DNA of 10,030 nucleotides, taken from positions 1 through 10,030 of the forward strand of contig CAKSDT010000064.1 in assembly GCA_934446135.1 (NCBI GenBank), in the 5' to 3' direction. The position numbers were made by a program, and so were the translations under genes. Positions 1-7,539 of the stretch are shown piece after piece. Positions within the stretch are counted from its first letter, which is position 1. Each line of letters starts with the position of its first letter. Origin of the DNA: an uncultured Clostridia bacterium (GTDB taxonomy: Bacteria; Bacillota; Clostridia; RGIG6154). The notes beneath the pieces were generated by a model, which searched no databases, was not told the origin of the DNA, and worked only from the letters and a program-made list of their open reading frames with translations.

Positions 1-1630
1 GACCTTGTATTATGAAAAAAAATTGAATACAAAAGAAAGAACGGATATAGATACTGCAATCAACAAAGCACTTGAAAAAGTGAGAGAACTCGAGAGAAAA
101 GCACTTGATGAATTCGGAGAAGATAAGGCAAAAATTTTTACGGCGTATGAAATGCTTTTAGAGGACAAGTTCTTAACAGACCCTATAAGAAAAAAAATAG
201 ATGAGGGCTACGATGAGATTGAAGCGATAACTGATGTTACAGAGTCTATGGCAAGTGTTTTAGCATTAAAAGATAACGAATATATGAGGCAGCGCGCTGA
301 TGACATCAGATATGTAGGAAATATCTTAAAAGATGCAATGTGCAGTACAGACGATGTGTTTTCATTTCCTGAAGGCGATGACAAATACATACTTGCCGCT
401 CACGAGCTCACACCGGTAGATACGGTGATGTTTGACAAAAGCAGATTGGCAGGTATTGTAACAGAGTTGGGAGGAGCAACTTCCCATACTGTAATATTAG
501 CAAAATCGATGGGAATTCCTGCGGTTGTCGGTGCAGAAAATATTATGAGTGACAAAGAAAGCGGATTGGCTTATCTCGATGGATATAAAGGGGTTTTTGT
601 AATCAATCCGGACTCTGCGGAAGTGAAAGTTTATGAGAAGAAACTTCAGGAAGAAATAAAATTTAAAGAACAAATTTTAACTTTAAAACAATCTCAGGCA
701 GAAACAAAAGACAGGGAGAAAATTTTAGTTGCTGTAAACATAGGAAATCCGAGCGATATACAACAGTTGGACGGTGAAAAAATTAATGGAGTGGGACTGT
801 TCAGAACTGAGTTTCTGTATTCGTCACTTTCTGAAAGACCAACGGTTCAAGAGCAGATAAATGCTTACAAAAAGGTGATCGACGCAGTTTATCCCGAACC
901 TGTTACAGTGAGAACAATTGATGTCGGCGGCGACAAACAGATCTCATATCTTAATATGAAATTTGAAGAGAATCCGTTTTTGGGAAACAGGGGTATAAGG
1001 CTCAGTCTTAAAAATCCCGAAGTATTTTCTGAACAGTTGGAAGCACTTTTAATTGCCGGGGAGGGAAAGAAAATTAAAATAATGCTTCCTATGGTTACAG
1101 TAGTTGATGAAATAGTCAAAGCGAAAGCAATTTTATCTTCTGTAAGGAAAAACCTTGAAGACAGAGGCATTAAATACTGTACTGATGTGTCACTTGGCAT
1201 AATGGTTGAAACACCTGCCTGTGCAGTAATGGCAGATGTATTTTCAAAATACTGTGATTTTTTCAGCATAGGCACAAATGATTTGGTTCAGTATGTAACA
1301 GCATCGGACAGAGGAAATTCCGATGTTAAAGAAATATATTCGCCGTATAATCCGGCAGTTTTAAGACTTATAAATAATGTCATAAAAGAAGGTGTAAGGA
1401 ACAAAATGGAGGTCAGTATTTGCGGGGATTTGGCAGCAAATACTAACTTTACAGAGATCTTACTCGGAATGGGACTAAAGAAATTCAGCGTTCCTATACC
1501 TTCGGCAGGGAGAATTAAACATAAAATAAGCACTTTAAATTTATCAGATGCACAAAAAATTGCAGATAGAGTTTTGAAAGCCGAAAACGAGATGGAAGTA
1601 AAGAATATACTTGAAAAGGAGAATTCGTAA
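1..1630 (+). CDS. ptsI: PTS enzyme I (phosphoenolpyruvate-protein phosphotransferase), 5' end truncated by window
   Basis: Cytoplasmic first enzyme of the PEP-dependent phosphotransferase system: it phosphorylates itself from PEP and passes the phosphate to HPr. The reading frame is open from the window edge. By comparison with the roughly 575-residue E. coli enzyme, some 25-30 N-terminal residues are missing, so the TTG at base 5 is not the true start. Counting from that codon, visible parts are the helical HPr-binding region (about 1-115), the phosphohistidine motif GGATSHT with active His near 161, and the PEP-binding barrel with FRTEF, VRTIDVGGDK, ENPFLGNRGIR, VETPA and FSIGTNDLVQY. The catalytic cysteine lies in SICGDLA, near 473. 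The stop overlaps the next start by one base (TAATG), suggesting translational coupling. EI genes usually sit beside ptsH; no HPr gene is visible here, so it may lie upstream. Confidence 0.96.
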   Translation, partial: TLYYEKKLNTKERTDIDTAINKALEKVRELERKALDEFGEDKAKIFTAYEMLLEDKFLTDPIRKKIDEGYDEIEAITDVTESMASVLALKDNEYMRQRADDIRYVGNILKDAMCSTDDVFSFPEGDDKYILAAHELTPVDTVMFDKSRLAGIVTELGGATSHTVILAKSMGIPAVVGAENIMSDKESGLAYLDGYKGVFVINPDSAEVKVYEKKLQEEIKFKEQILTLKQSQAETKDREKILVAVNIGNPSDIQQLDGEKINGVGLFRTEFLYSSLSERPTVQEQINAYKKVIDAVYPEPVTVRTIDVGGDKQISYLNMKFEENPFLGNRGIRLSLKNPEVFSEQLEALLIAGEGKKIKIMLPMVTVVDEIVKAKAILSSVRKNLEDRGIKYCTDVSLGIMVETPACAVMADVFSKYCDFFSIGTNDLVQYVTASDRGNSDVKEIYSPYNPAVLRLINNVIKEGVRNKMEVSICGDLAANTNFTEILLGMGLKKFSVPIPSAGRIKHKISTLNLSDAQKIADRVLKAENEMEVKNILEKENS

Positions 1631-2079
1631 TGGATATTATTGAAGTGTTAAAGCCTGAAAATATAGTTCTTGATTTAAAGGCAAAAAACAAATCGGAAGT
1701 TATTGATAAACTTACTGAATGTCTTTTAAAAAGCGGATATCTTACAGACAAAGAATCATTTGTGAAAGATGTTATGGAGAGAGAAATTGCCGCACCTACC
1801 GGAATAGGAAACGAAATTGCAATTCCGCACGGAAAATCGGCATTTGTTAAAGAAACATCAGTTGCAGCGGCAAGACTTGAAAGTTCTATTAAGTGGGATG
1901 AAAGTGAGTCACAGCCTGTAAAATTCATAATACTTCTCGCAGTTAATGAGGAAGACAGGGGAAGCACTCATATAAAACTTCTTTCTATGATTGCAAGAAA
2001 ACTTGCATCAGAAGAAACCTGCAAAAAACTTACAGAGGCAAAGACCTCTGAAGAAATATTAAAAATCTTTTCAGAATAA
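1630..2079 (+). CDS. PTS fructose-type IIA component
   Basis: A 149-residue stand-alone IIA protein of the fructose/mannitol family, which takes phosphate from HPr and gives it to IIB in the cytoplasm. The active-site histidine is His67 in the motif EIAIPHGK, preceded by the typical stretch EREIAAPTGIGN. Length matches a complete single IIA domain. The start ATG overlaps the EI stop by one base, with AAGGAG upstream inside the EI gene. In many bacteria IIA is fused to IIB and IIC in one FruA protein; here the three components are separate genes in the order IIA, IIB, IIC. The sugar cannot be read from this subunit. Confidence 0.95.
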   Translation: MDIIEVLKPENIVLDLKAKNKSEVIDKLTECLLKSGYLTDKESFVKDVMEREIAAPTGIGNEIAIPHGKSAFVKETSVAAARLESSIKWDESESQPVKFIILLAVNEEDRGSTHIKLLSMIARKLASEETCKKLTEAKTSEEILKIFSE

Positions 2080-2091
2080 GGAGGTAAAATT

Positions 2092-2403
2092 ATGAAAATC
2101 GTAGGAATTGCGGCTTGTACTTCAGGTATTGCCCACACTTATATTGCGAAAGAAAAACTTGTGACAGCCGCAAAAGAATTGGGACATGAGGTTCATATTG
2201 AAACACAGGGGACAATCGGCACGGAAGATGAACTTACTCAAAAAGAGATTAATGAAGCCGATGTCGTAATTATTGCCGCCGATATAAAGGTTGGAGGGAA
2301 AGACAGATTTAAGGGTAAAAAAATAGTTGAAGTGCCGACAAACATTGCAATTAAATCACCAAAGGCACTTATAAACAAAATCAAAGAAGAGTTAGAAAAA
2401 TAA
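2092..2403 (+). CDS. PTS fructose-type IIB component
   Basis: A 103-residue stand-alone IIB protein that carries phosphate on a cysteine between IIA and the sugar bound to IIC. The N-terminus has the family pattern: a short strand (KIVGIAA), the phosphocysteine Cys9, then SGIAHTYIAKEKL. The usual loop in FruA-type IIB is CPTGIAHT; here it is CTSGIAHT, so the proline after the cysteine is replaced by threonine and the next threonine by serine. A VIIAADIKV segment and the GKKIVEVPT stretch fit the rest of the fold. AAGGAGG lies just upstream of the ATG, 12 bases after the IIA stop. Function as IIB is secure; substrate is not. Confidence 0.94.
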   Translation: MKIVGIAACTSGIAHTYIAKEKLVTAAKELGHEVHIETQGTIGTEDELTQKEINEADVVIIAADIKVGGKDRFKGKKIVEVPTNIAIKSPKALINKIKEELEK

Positions 2404-2424
2404 ATTAACATGGAGGAAACAAAA

Positions 2425-3507
2425 ATGCTTAAAAAACTACAGTTAAAGAAGCACGCACTGACAGGCATTTCATTTATGCTGCCGTTAGTTGTTGCGTCAG
2501 GTTTACTAATTGCAATAGGAAATATTTTTGGCGGTAATCCGGCTAGTATTACCGATTACAAGGCAGGCTATAATATATGGCAGGCAGCAGTTACATTGGG
2601 TGTTTACGGTATGGGTCTTTTACCCGGCGTTATGGGTGCGGCAATAGCGTACTCAATCGCTGACAGGCCCGGTATTGCTCCCGGTCTTTTGATGGGTATG
2701 ATTGCTCAGAATATGGGAGCGGGCTTTTTAGGCGGAATGCTCGGAGGCTATCTTGCTGGTTACTTTGTAGAATTTCTGAAGAAAAATCTTAAAGTTCCTA
2801 AGTGGGCACAGGGACTTATGCCTATGATGATTATTCCGCTTATTTCATCAGTTGTTATCGGACTTATAATGTTCTTTGTGGTAGGAAAACCAATAGCACT
2901 TGCTTCAGAATCACTTGAGAATTTCCTTGTAAATATGCAAACAGGTTCAAAAGGCGTGTTTGGTGCAATCTTAGGTGCGATGGCAGCATTCGACTTCGGC
3001 GGACCGGTAAACAAAGTTGCATCGCTTTTTGCCGACGGACTTTTGATGGACGGTGTATACGGACCTGAGGCTGTTAAAATTTGTGCCTCAATGATACCGC
3101 CTTTCGGTGTTGCACTTTCGTGGCTTATCAGAAGAAAAAGATATACAAAGAGTGAAACAGATAATATTAAAATTGCATTTCCTATGGGTATTTGTATGAT
3201 AACTGAAGGTGTTATTCCGATTGCAGCAGTTGACCCGGTTCGTGTTATTGCGTCTTGTTCAATAGGTTCTGCGGTGGGCGGAGCAATGATTATGATGCTT
3301 AATGTCGGATCAATGGTTCCGTCGGGCGGTATGTTTATAGTACCGGCAATGATTAATCCTTGGGGCTTTATGCTTTCGCTTATAACAGGTACTGTTATTA
3401 CAGCAGTTTTGCTTGTTGCTCTTAAAAAAGACGCAAAAGAGACTGACAGTGTAGTTTTAGACGAAGAAGAGGAAGAAGCAGACCTTTCAGCGGTTAAATT
3501 CAATTAA
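2425..3507 (+). CDS. PTS fructose-type IIC permease
   Basis: Membrane permease of the same PTS, about 360 residues, which binds and moves the sugar while IIB phosphorylates it. It is hydrophobic with repeated membrane segments. Family motifs include HALTGISFMLPLVVASGLLIA at the N-terminus, AFDFGGPVNKVA in the middle, PPFGVALSWLI, and the ITEGVIPIAAVDPVRV loop expected near the sugar site. The C-terminus ends in an acidic tail (DEEEEEADLS). I place the start at the ATG at 2425, because GGAGG at 2412-2416 lies eight bases upstream of it and would be inside the coding sequence if the in-frame ATG at 2410 were used. Gene spacing to IIB is about 20 bases. The substrate is probably a ketose or a related sugar, but this is not fixed by sequence. 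Confidence 0.94.
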   Translation: MLKKLQLKKHALTGISFMLPLVVASGLLIAIGNIFGGNPASITDYKAGYNIWQAAVTLGVYGMGLLPGVMGAAIAYSIADRPGIAPGLLMGMIAQNMGAGFLGGMLGGYLAGYFVEFLKKNLKVPKWAQGLMPMMIIPLISSVVIGLIMFFVVGKPIALASESLENFLVNMQTGSKGVFGAILGAMAAFDFGGPVNKVASLFADGLLMDGVYGPEAVKICASMIPPFGVALSWLIRRKRYTKSETDNIKIAFPMGICMITEGVIPIAAVDPVRVIASCSIGSAVGGAMIMMLNVGSMVPSGGMFIVPAMINPWGFMLSLITGTVITAVLLVALKKDAKETDSVVLDEEEEEADLSAVKFN

Positions 3508-3521
3508 GGAGATATTGCTAT

Positions 3522-4376
3522 ATGTATGTTTCAATGAAAAAAATGCTTTCTGAAGCAAATTCAGGCGGATATGCTGTAATGGCAATAAACTGTTTTAACA
3601 TTGAAACTGCAAGAGCGGTAATCACAGCAGCAGAGCAAGAGAAGGCTCCTGTTATAATAAATATTTTTCAGGATCACCTTCTCACTCACTGCGATAGTGA
3701 ACTTATAGCACCTGTTGTGAAAATTCTTGCAGGGAGAGTTGAAATTCCGGTGGCATTAAACTACGATCACGGAACTGAAAAGGATAAACTTAGTAAGGCC
3801 GTTGATGACGGGTTTTCATCGGTTATGGCGGATATGTCAAGATTTCCTTTGGAAGAGAACATCAGAAGAACGAGAGAAATCGCTGATTATGCTCATTCAA
3901 AAGGAGCGAGCATAGAAGGCGAAATCGGTTCATTGGGTGCAACCGAAGGGGGACATTTTACGAATGACAAAATGTATACAGACCCTTCGGAAGCAAAAAT
4001 GTTTTATGAAAAAACAGATATAGACGCTTTGGCAGTTTCTATAGGAACTTCGCACGGAAATTACCCGGACGGAAAAATCCCTGATTTTGATATAGAAAGG
4101 TTAAAGAAGATAAAGGACCTTACAAATGCACCGCTTGTTTTACACGGCGGTTCGGGTTCGGGAGAAAAGAATATTTTAAACGCGGTTAAAAACGGAATTA
4201 ACAAAATCAATGTAGGTTGTGATTTTATGAATGCGAATCGCGATGCGGCATTAAAACTTTTAACTGATAATCCTGAAATAAATTTCTTTGATCTTGTGCA
4301 TAATACTGAAAAAGAGAGTATCAAACTTGTAAAATATTATATTGAACTTTCGGGTTCAAAAGGCAAATGCAAATAA
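3522..4376 (+). CDS. class II ketose-bisphosphate aldolase, copy 1
   Basis: A 284-residue zinc-dependent aldolase of the fructose/tagatose-bisphosphate family (GatY, KbaY, FbaA type), which splits a ketose 1,6-bisphosphate into glycerone phosphate and glyceraldehyde 3-phosphate. Visible residues are Asp82-His83 in LNYDHG (catalytic Asp and zinc ligand), Glu134 in EGEIG, zinc-ligand His178 in GTSHGNYPDGK and His208 in VLHGGSGSG, followed by the phosphate-binding stretch INVGCDF. All key residues are present, so it should be active. AAGGAG precedes the ATG and the gap to IIC is only 14 bases, so it belongs to the PTS operon. It differs clearly from the second aldolase (for example GTSHGNY against GTAHGIY), so the pair is not a recent duplication. 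Confidence 0.94.
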   Translation: MYVSMKKMLSEANSGGYAVMAINCFNIETARAVITAAEQEKAPVIINIFQDHLLTHCDSELIAPVVKILAGRVEIPVALNYDHGTEKDKLSKAVDDGFSSVMADMSRFPLEENIRRTREIADYAHSKGASIEGEIGSLGATEGGHFTNDKMYTDPSEAKMFYEKTDIDALAVSIGTSHGNYPDGKIPDFDIERLKKIKDLTNAPLVLHGGSGSGEKNILNAVKNGINKINVGCDFMNANRDAALKLLTDNPEINFFDLVHNTEKESIKLVKYYIELSGSKGKCK

Positions 4377-4397
4377 TGAGAAAAGGAGATTGTAATT

Positions 4398-5264
4398 ATG
4401 CTTATTAATATGAAAGAAATGCTTAAAGTTGCCGATAAAAACGGCTTTGCGGTACCGGCTTTTAACATTGGAAGTGAATCGATTTTAAAAGGGGTTGTTG
4501 AAAGTGCCAACGAAAAAAATGCACCTGTAATCCTTGCGATTCATCCTACAGAACTGGAATTTTTAGGTGATAGTTTTATTAAGACCTGTATTGAAGAAGC
4601 AAATAAATCAAAAGTTCCTATGGTTATTCATCTTGACCATGGCGGAAAATTTGAAGAAATTCTTCGTGCAATTCGCTGCGGATTTACCTCTGTAATGATT
4701 GACGCATCACACCTTTCATATGAGGATAATGTTGCAATTACAAAGAAGGTAGTGGAGGTTGCACATCCATTAAATGTATCAGTTGAGGCGGAACTTGGAA
4801 CAATCGGTACAACAGGCGAGTCTTATGAGGGAGGCTCAGATGATATCATTTACACCAATCCCGAACAGGCTAAGGATTTTGTTGAAAAAACCGGTGTTGA
4901 CACTTTGGCAGTTGCAATAGGGACTGCACACGGTATTTATCCTAAAGACAAAAAGCCGGAACTTAAACTTGACCTATTAAAAACAATTCGTGATACAGTA
5001 GATATTCCGCTTGTTTTACACGGCGGTTCAAGCAACCCTGATAAAGAAATTGCCGAGTCAGTTAAAATCGGTATTTCTAAAATCAACATTTCAAGTGATA
5101 TAAAGTTTGCGTTTTATAAAAAATGCCGTGAAGTTTTGGCCGAAAATCCCGGATTTATTGAGCCGAATGCAATTTATCCGCCTTGCATAAAGGCAATGCG
5201 TGAAGTTGTTGAATTTAAAATGAACCTCTTTAATGACATTGGTAAAGCAGACTTATATAAATAA
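4398..5264 (+). CDS. class II ketose-bisphosphate aldolase, copy 2
   Basis: A second aldolase of the same family, 288 residues, 21 bases after the first with AAAGGAG upstream of its ATG. It keeps the whole active site: Asp80-His81 in HLDHGG, Glu132 in EAELGTIG, His178 in GTAHGIYPKDKKP and His208 in VLHGGSS, with the phosphate-binding INISSD stretch. The sequence looks closer to ordinary fructose/tagatose-bisphosphate aldolases than copy 1 does. It is the last gene of the operon, followed within ten bases by a strong terminator. Two full-length aldolases side by side suggest either two stereoisomeric bisphosphate substrates or a two-gene enzyme; sequence does not decide between these. Confidence 0.95.
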   Translation: MLINMKEMLKVADKNGFAVPAFNIGSESILKGVVESANEKNAPVILAIHPTELEFLGDSFIKTCIEEANKSKVPMVIHLDHGGKFEEILRAIRCGFTSVMIDASHLSYEDNVAITKKVVEVAHPLNVSVEAELGTIGTTGESYEGGSDDIIYTNPEQAKDFVEKTGVDTLAVAIGTAHGIYPKDKKPELKLDLLKTIRDTVDIPLVLHGGSSNPDKEIAESVKIGISKINISSDIKFAFYKKCREVLAENPGFIEPNAIYPPCIKAMREVVEFKMNLFNDIGKADLYK

Positions 5265-5270
5265 TTTCCC

Positions 5271-5310
5271 TTAAAACAAAGTCCCGGCATTTTGCCGGGT
5301 TTTGTTTTAA
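5271..5310 (+). terminator. intrinsic terminator of the PTS-aldolase operon
   Basis: A GC-rich core stem (CCCGGC at 5283-5288, loop ATTTT, GCCGGG at 5294-5299) sits inside a long A/T stem, TTAAAACAA pairing with TTGTTTTAA. The T-rich 3' arm follows the core directly, as in a rho-independent terminator. Because the outer arms are A-rich on one side and T-rich on the other, it could also act on the opposite strand. Confidence 0.93.
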
Positions 5311-5312
5311 AG

Positions 5313-5339
5313 AAAAAACTATGCAAATCTGCATAGTTT
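5313..5339 (-). terminator. intrinsic terminator of the sugar transferase gene
   Basis: Perfect 10-bp stem AAACTATGCA / TGCATAGTTT (5316-5325 and 5330-5339) with a four-base loop. On the minus strand the stem is followed by a T-rich run (TTTTTTCTTT), which fits termination of the gene ending at 5359. Together with the neighbouring hairpin it separates two convergent transcription units. Confidence 0.87.
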
Positions 5340-5358
5340 ATAACTTATAATGGTAATT

Positions 5359-6054
5359 TTACTTTGCTCCGTCTCCGCTTATAACTACATAAACAGTCGA
5401 GAAAAGTATTTTTAAATCCAACAACAGAGAACGATTTTTTATGTATTCAATATCATAAATAATCTTTTCTTCAGGTCTTAATTCATAACCGCCTTTAACT
5501 TGTGCAAGACCTGTAATTCCGGGTTTCACAAGCATTCTTTGTGAAAAACCGTGAATATATGTTTCAAACTGATTGTAAAAAACTTCTCTTTCAGGTCTTG
5601 GGCCTACTATAGACAAATCACCCTTTAGGCAGTTTAAAAACTGCGGGAGTTCATCAATTCTTGTTTTACGAAAAAACTTTCCTATAGGTGTTATTCTATC
5701 ATCATCATCACCATTTGACCATTGTGCACCCTTTGATTCTGCATTAATATACATTGTGCGGAACTTGTAAATGTTAAACTTTTTGCCGTTAAGCCCAAGT
5801 CTTTCTTGTTTATAAATAGGATTTCCTTCCGATGTTGCTGCAATCAAAACATAGACCATAATCATAGGGATTAAAAGAACAATTATGCCTATAAGTGAAA
5901 CCGCAATATCAAACAGGCGTTTAAAGAAACTGTATACAGGTTTTGATTTAAGTTGTGATATTGTTTCGACATTGTACTCAACATCAGGCTTTTCAAACGG
6001 AAGTATAACGTCCTTTGAATTATAAGTGTTTTTTGTATCCCCTGTCAATCCCAT
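5359..6054 (-). CDS. short phosphoglycosyl transferase (bacterial sugar transferase family)
   Basis: A 231-residue membrane enzyme of the monotopic phosphoglycosyl transferase family (WcaJ C-terminal domain, PglC, EpsL type). It moves a sugar 1-phosphate from a UDP-sugar to undecaprenyl phosphate, the first step in making a capsule, exopolysaccharide or glycoprotein glycan. One membrane segment (about 43-73) follows KRLFD and contains Pro63, as expected for the re-entrant helix. Then come QERLGLNGKKFNIYKFRTM, the catalytic Asp134-Glu135 in RIDELPQF, GDLSIVGPRPE, KPGITGLAQVKGGYE and YDIEYIKNRSLLLDLKIL. Only the catalytic domain is present, without the extra N-terminal membrane domain of WcaJ. 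The ATG at 6054 is chosen because AAGGAG lies just upstream. No other glycan genes are nearby, so the glycan is unknown. Confidence 0.95.
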   Translation of the reverse strand: MGLTGDTKNTYNSKDVILPFEKPDVEYNVETISQLKSKPVYSFFKRLFDIAVSLIGIIVLLIPMIMVYVLIAATSEGNPIYKQERLGLNGKKFNIYKFRTMYINAESKGAQWSNGDDDDRITPIGKFFRKTRIDELPQFLNCLKGDLSIVGPRPEREVFYNQFETYIHGFSQRMLVKPGITGLAQVKGGYELRPEEKIIYDIEYIKNRSLLLDLKILFSTVYVVISGDGAK

Positions 6055-6105
6055 TTTTAACGCTCCTTTACAGACAATCAAGTTCTAAAACCAATACTAT
6101 GTTTA

Positions 6106-6134
6106 ATTTTATACTATTTTTATATCTTTGTCAA
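6106..6134 (-). promoter_or_regulatory. probable sigma-A promoter of the sugar transferase
   Basis: On the minus strand a consensus -35 box TTGACA (6129-6134) is followed after 17 bases by TAAAAT (6106-6111). TATAAA two bases closer is an alternative -10. It lies in the 120-base gap between the secreted-protein gene and the transferase, giving a leader of roughly 45 bases, and suggests that the transferase is transcribed independently of the genes upstream. Confidence 0.75.
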
Positions 6135-6177
6135 TGTAATTTTTTACTTAAGCCTGTATGTGGGACAAAAAACATTC

Positions 6178-6702
6178 CTACACTATACCAAACAAATAGG
6201 ATGCCTTTTTTGTTAATCGGGCAGGGGCAAGTTCTGCATCGCAATCGTTAGTATAAAGAACCTCTTTTACAGTTACATTTTCAAATGTATCGTTTTCACA
6301 GAATTCGCGGATAAGAATAACATAGTTGTTTTTTTGTCCCGCAATATAAAATCCTGTAAGAGAAAACCCATTTGGTTCATCAAAAATAGGGGACACACTT
6401 ACAAAATCATCTCTGTACTTTTTATAAACACTAATTATGCTTTTTAAATGGTGGGCGTCTTCTTCGGATAATGATGAAAGTTCCGTCCACATCAAAGGCT
6501 TTGCTGCCATAACAGATGCAAATATGTAGTCTATAGAGTAGTTATTTGGTGCAACATTATCCGCATACGCAGAAGCAAGAATTTTCTGTCTTGTTTCTGC
6601 ATCGTCCATCATACTTTTATATTCAGGCTCGGCAGCCAATGCAACTGTTGACATACTAAACATAGTACATATTGCTAAAATTAAACTCAATTTCTTTTTC
6701 AC
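6178..6702 (-). CDS. small secreted protein, resembles a glycoside hydrolase C-terminal region
   Basis: A 174-residue protein of uncertain function. It starts with GTG at 6702, with AAAGGA eight bases upstream overlapping the stop of the SLH gene, so the two are very likely co-transcribed. Residues 1-23 form a clear signal peptide (KKK, hydrophobic core, likely cleavage after ALA), so the protein is exported. The body contains NYSIDYIFASVMAAKPLMW, LSEEDAHHLKSIISVYKKYR and EPNGFSLTGF. From memory, this pattern resembles the region just after the catalytic barrel in large alpha-galactosidase-like glycoside hydrolases. No catalytic barrel is present, so hydrolase activity is not expected. It could be an independent carbohydrate-related domain or the remnant of a longer gene. 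The resemblance is unverified. Confidence 0.72.
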   Translation of the reverse strand: MKKKLSLILAICTMFSMSTVALAAEPEYKSMMDDAETRQKILASAYADNVAPNNYSIDYIFASVMAAKPLMWTELSSLSEEDAHHLKSIISVYKKYRDDFVSVSPIFDEPNGFSLTGFYIAGQKNNYVILIREFCENDTFENVTVKEVLYTNDCDAELAPARLTKKASYLFGIV

Positions 6703-6714
6703 AATATATATCCT

Positions 6715-7323
6715 TTATAACATTTCATAAACCCGCATAATTGCAACTATCATTTCCTCTGTGGTACAATATTTCTGTGGATTAAAGCAACCCTTATCAT
6801 CACCAATCATAATATTCATATTCAACATACGATATACACTTTCCTTTGCCCATTCAGAAATGTTGTCATCATCTATAAATTTTGATTTTTCATTAAAATC
6901 TTTTTCAATATTCAAATGCTTAATTGTTCTATCCAAAATCGTAGCTGCTTGTTCCCTTGTCAATAATTTATCAGGAGCAAATACATTTTTTTCAACACCA
7001 TTAACAACATCAATAGCTGCCAAGTAATTAACACTAATTTTATCAATATCCATAAACACATTAGGAGCATCAATTTTTTCAATTTCACCAGTGGTGATTT
7101 TGCACAGTAATCCGTAAAGAATATCACAAAAATTTTCCCTTGGCATCGCATTTACATATCCACTTATTTTATCAGGGAGTATACCTAATTCATCGGCTCT
7201 ACGAACATCTTCGGTAGCCCAATCTGACGGAGTTAAATTCCATTCAATATTCTGTTCTGCATACACCATACTATTTAAAACTAACATCATAATAGCCAAA
7301 GATATAACAAATAACTTTTTCAT
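6715..7323 (-). CDS. secreted protein made of three SLH domains
   Basis: A 202-residue exported protein. Residues 1-22 are a signal peptide ending VYA. The rest is three S-layer homology repeats: about 33-75 (WATEDVRRADELGIL with motif MPREN), 88-135 (IDVVNGVEKNVFAPD with TREQ) and 148-202 (FIDDDNISEWAKESVYRML with TTEE). SLH triplets bind pyruvylated secondary cell-wall polymers, and the TRAE-like motif is the contact site; the second repeat keeps it best and the third has lost the arginine. There is no further domain, so this is an anchor module without cargo. The ATG at 7323 has GAGGTG upstream and gives the signal peptide directly; longer in-frame extensions would put 23 extra residues before it. 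It heads a unit with the gene at 6178-6702. Confidence 0.9.
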   Translation of the reverse strand: MKKLFVISLAIMMLVLNSMVYAEQNIEWNLTPSDWATEDVRRADELGILPDKISGYVNAMPRENFCDILYGLLCKITTGEIEKIDAPNVFMDIDKISVNYLAAIDVVNGVEKNVFAPDKLLTREQAATILDRTIKHLNIEKDFNEKSKFIDDDNISEWAKESVYRMLNMNIMIGDDKGCFNPQKYCTTEEMIVAIMRVYEML

Positions 7324-7358
7324 AAAGACACCTCGTTCCATAAAATAGGATTGGATTG

Positions 7359-7378
7359 TGCCAGAATTTTTTCTGGCA
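7359..7378 (-). promoter_or_regulatory. hairpin in the leader of the SLH gene
   Basis: Perfect 8-bp stem TGCCAGAA / TTCTGGCA around a four-base loop, extendable with GAT / ATC past a small bulge. On the minus strand it lies 35 bases upstream of the SLH start codon. It is not followed by a T-run in either direction strong enough for a terminator. It may stabilise the mRNA, regulate it, or be an operator; its role is unknown. Confidence 0.5.
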
Positions 7379-7539
7379 ATCACAATAATCACAAAACTAT
7401 CCGAATTACCAAGAAGTTGTGTAAGAGCCTGTCAAAACAGCACCGCTACATTCACGATATTTAATAACCCGATATACCTATATTTATTGTATTTTGCGAT
7501 AACCTCGCCAAGCTGTATTCCGTATTATTACTCTATGCG

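Noticed and set aside
2760..3503. 247-codon reading frame opposite the IIC gene
   Set aside because: It is the antisense shadow of a clearly recognisable permease and has no family features or ribosome binding site.
6135..6177. Terminator after the secreted-protein gene
   Set aside because: There is a short T-run (GTTTTTTGT on the minus strand) but no stable stem before it; read-through into the transferase remains possible.
7434..7523. About 30 open codons on the minus strand (YGIQLGEVIAKYNKYRYIG and so on)
   Set aside because: There is no ATG, GTG or TTG start with a ribosome binding site, two stops lie directly upstream, and the length can arise by chance in AT-rich DNA.
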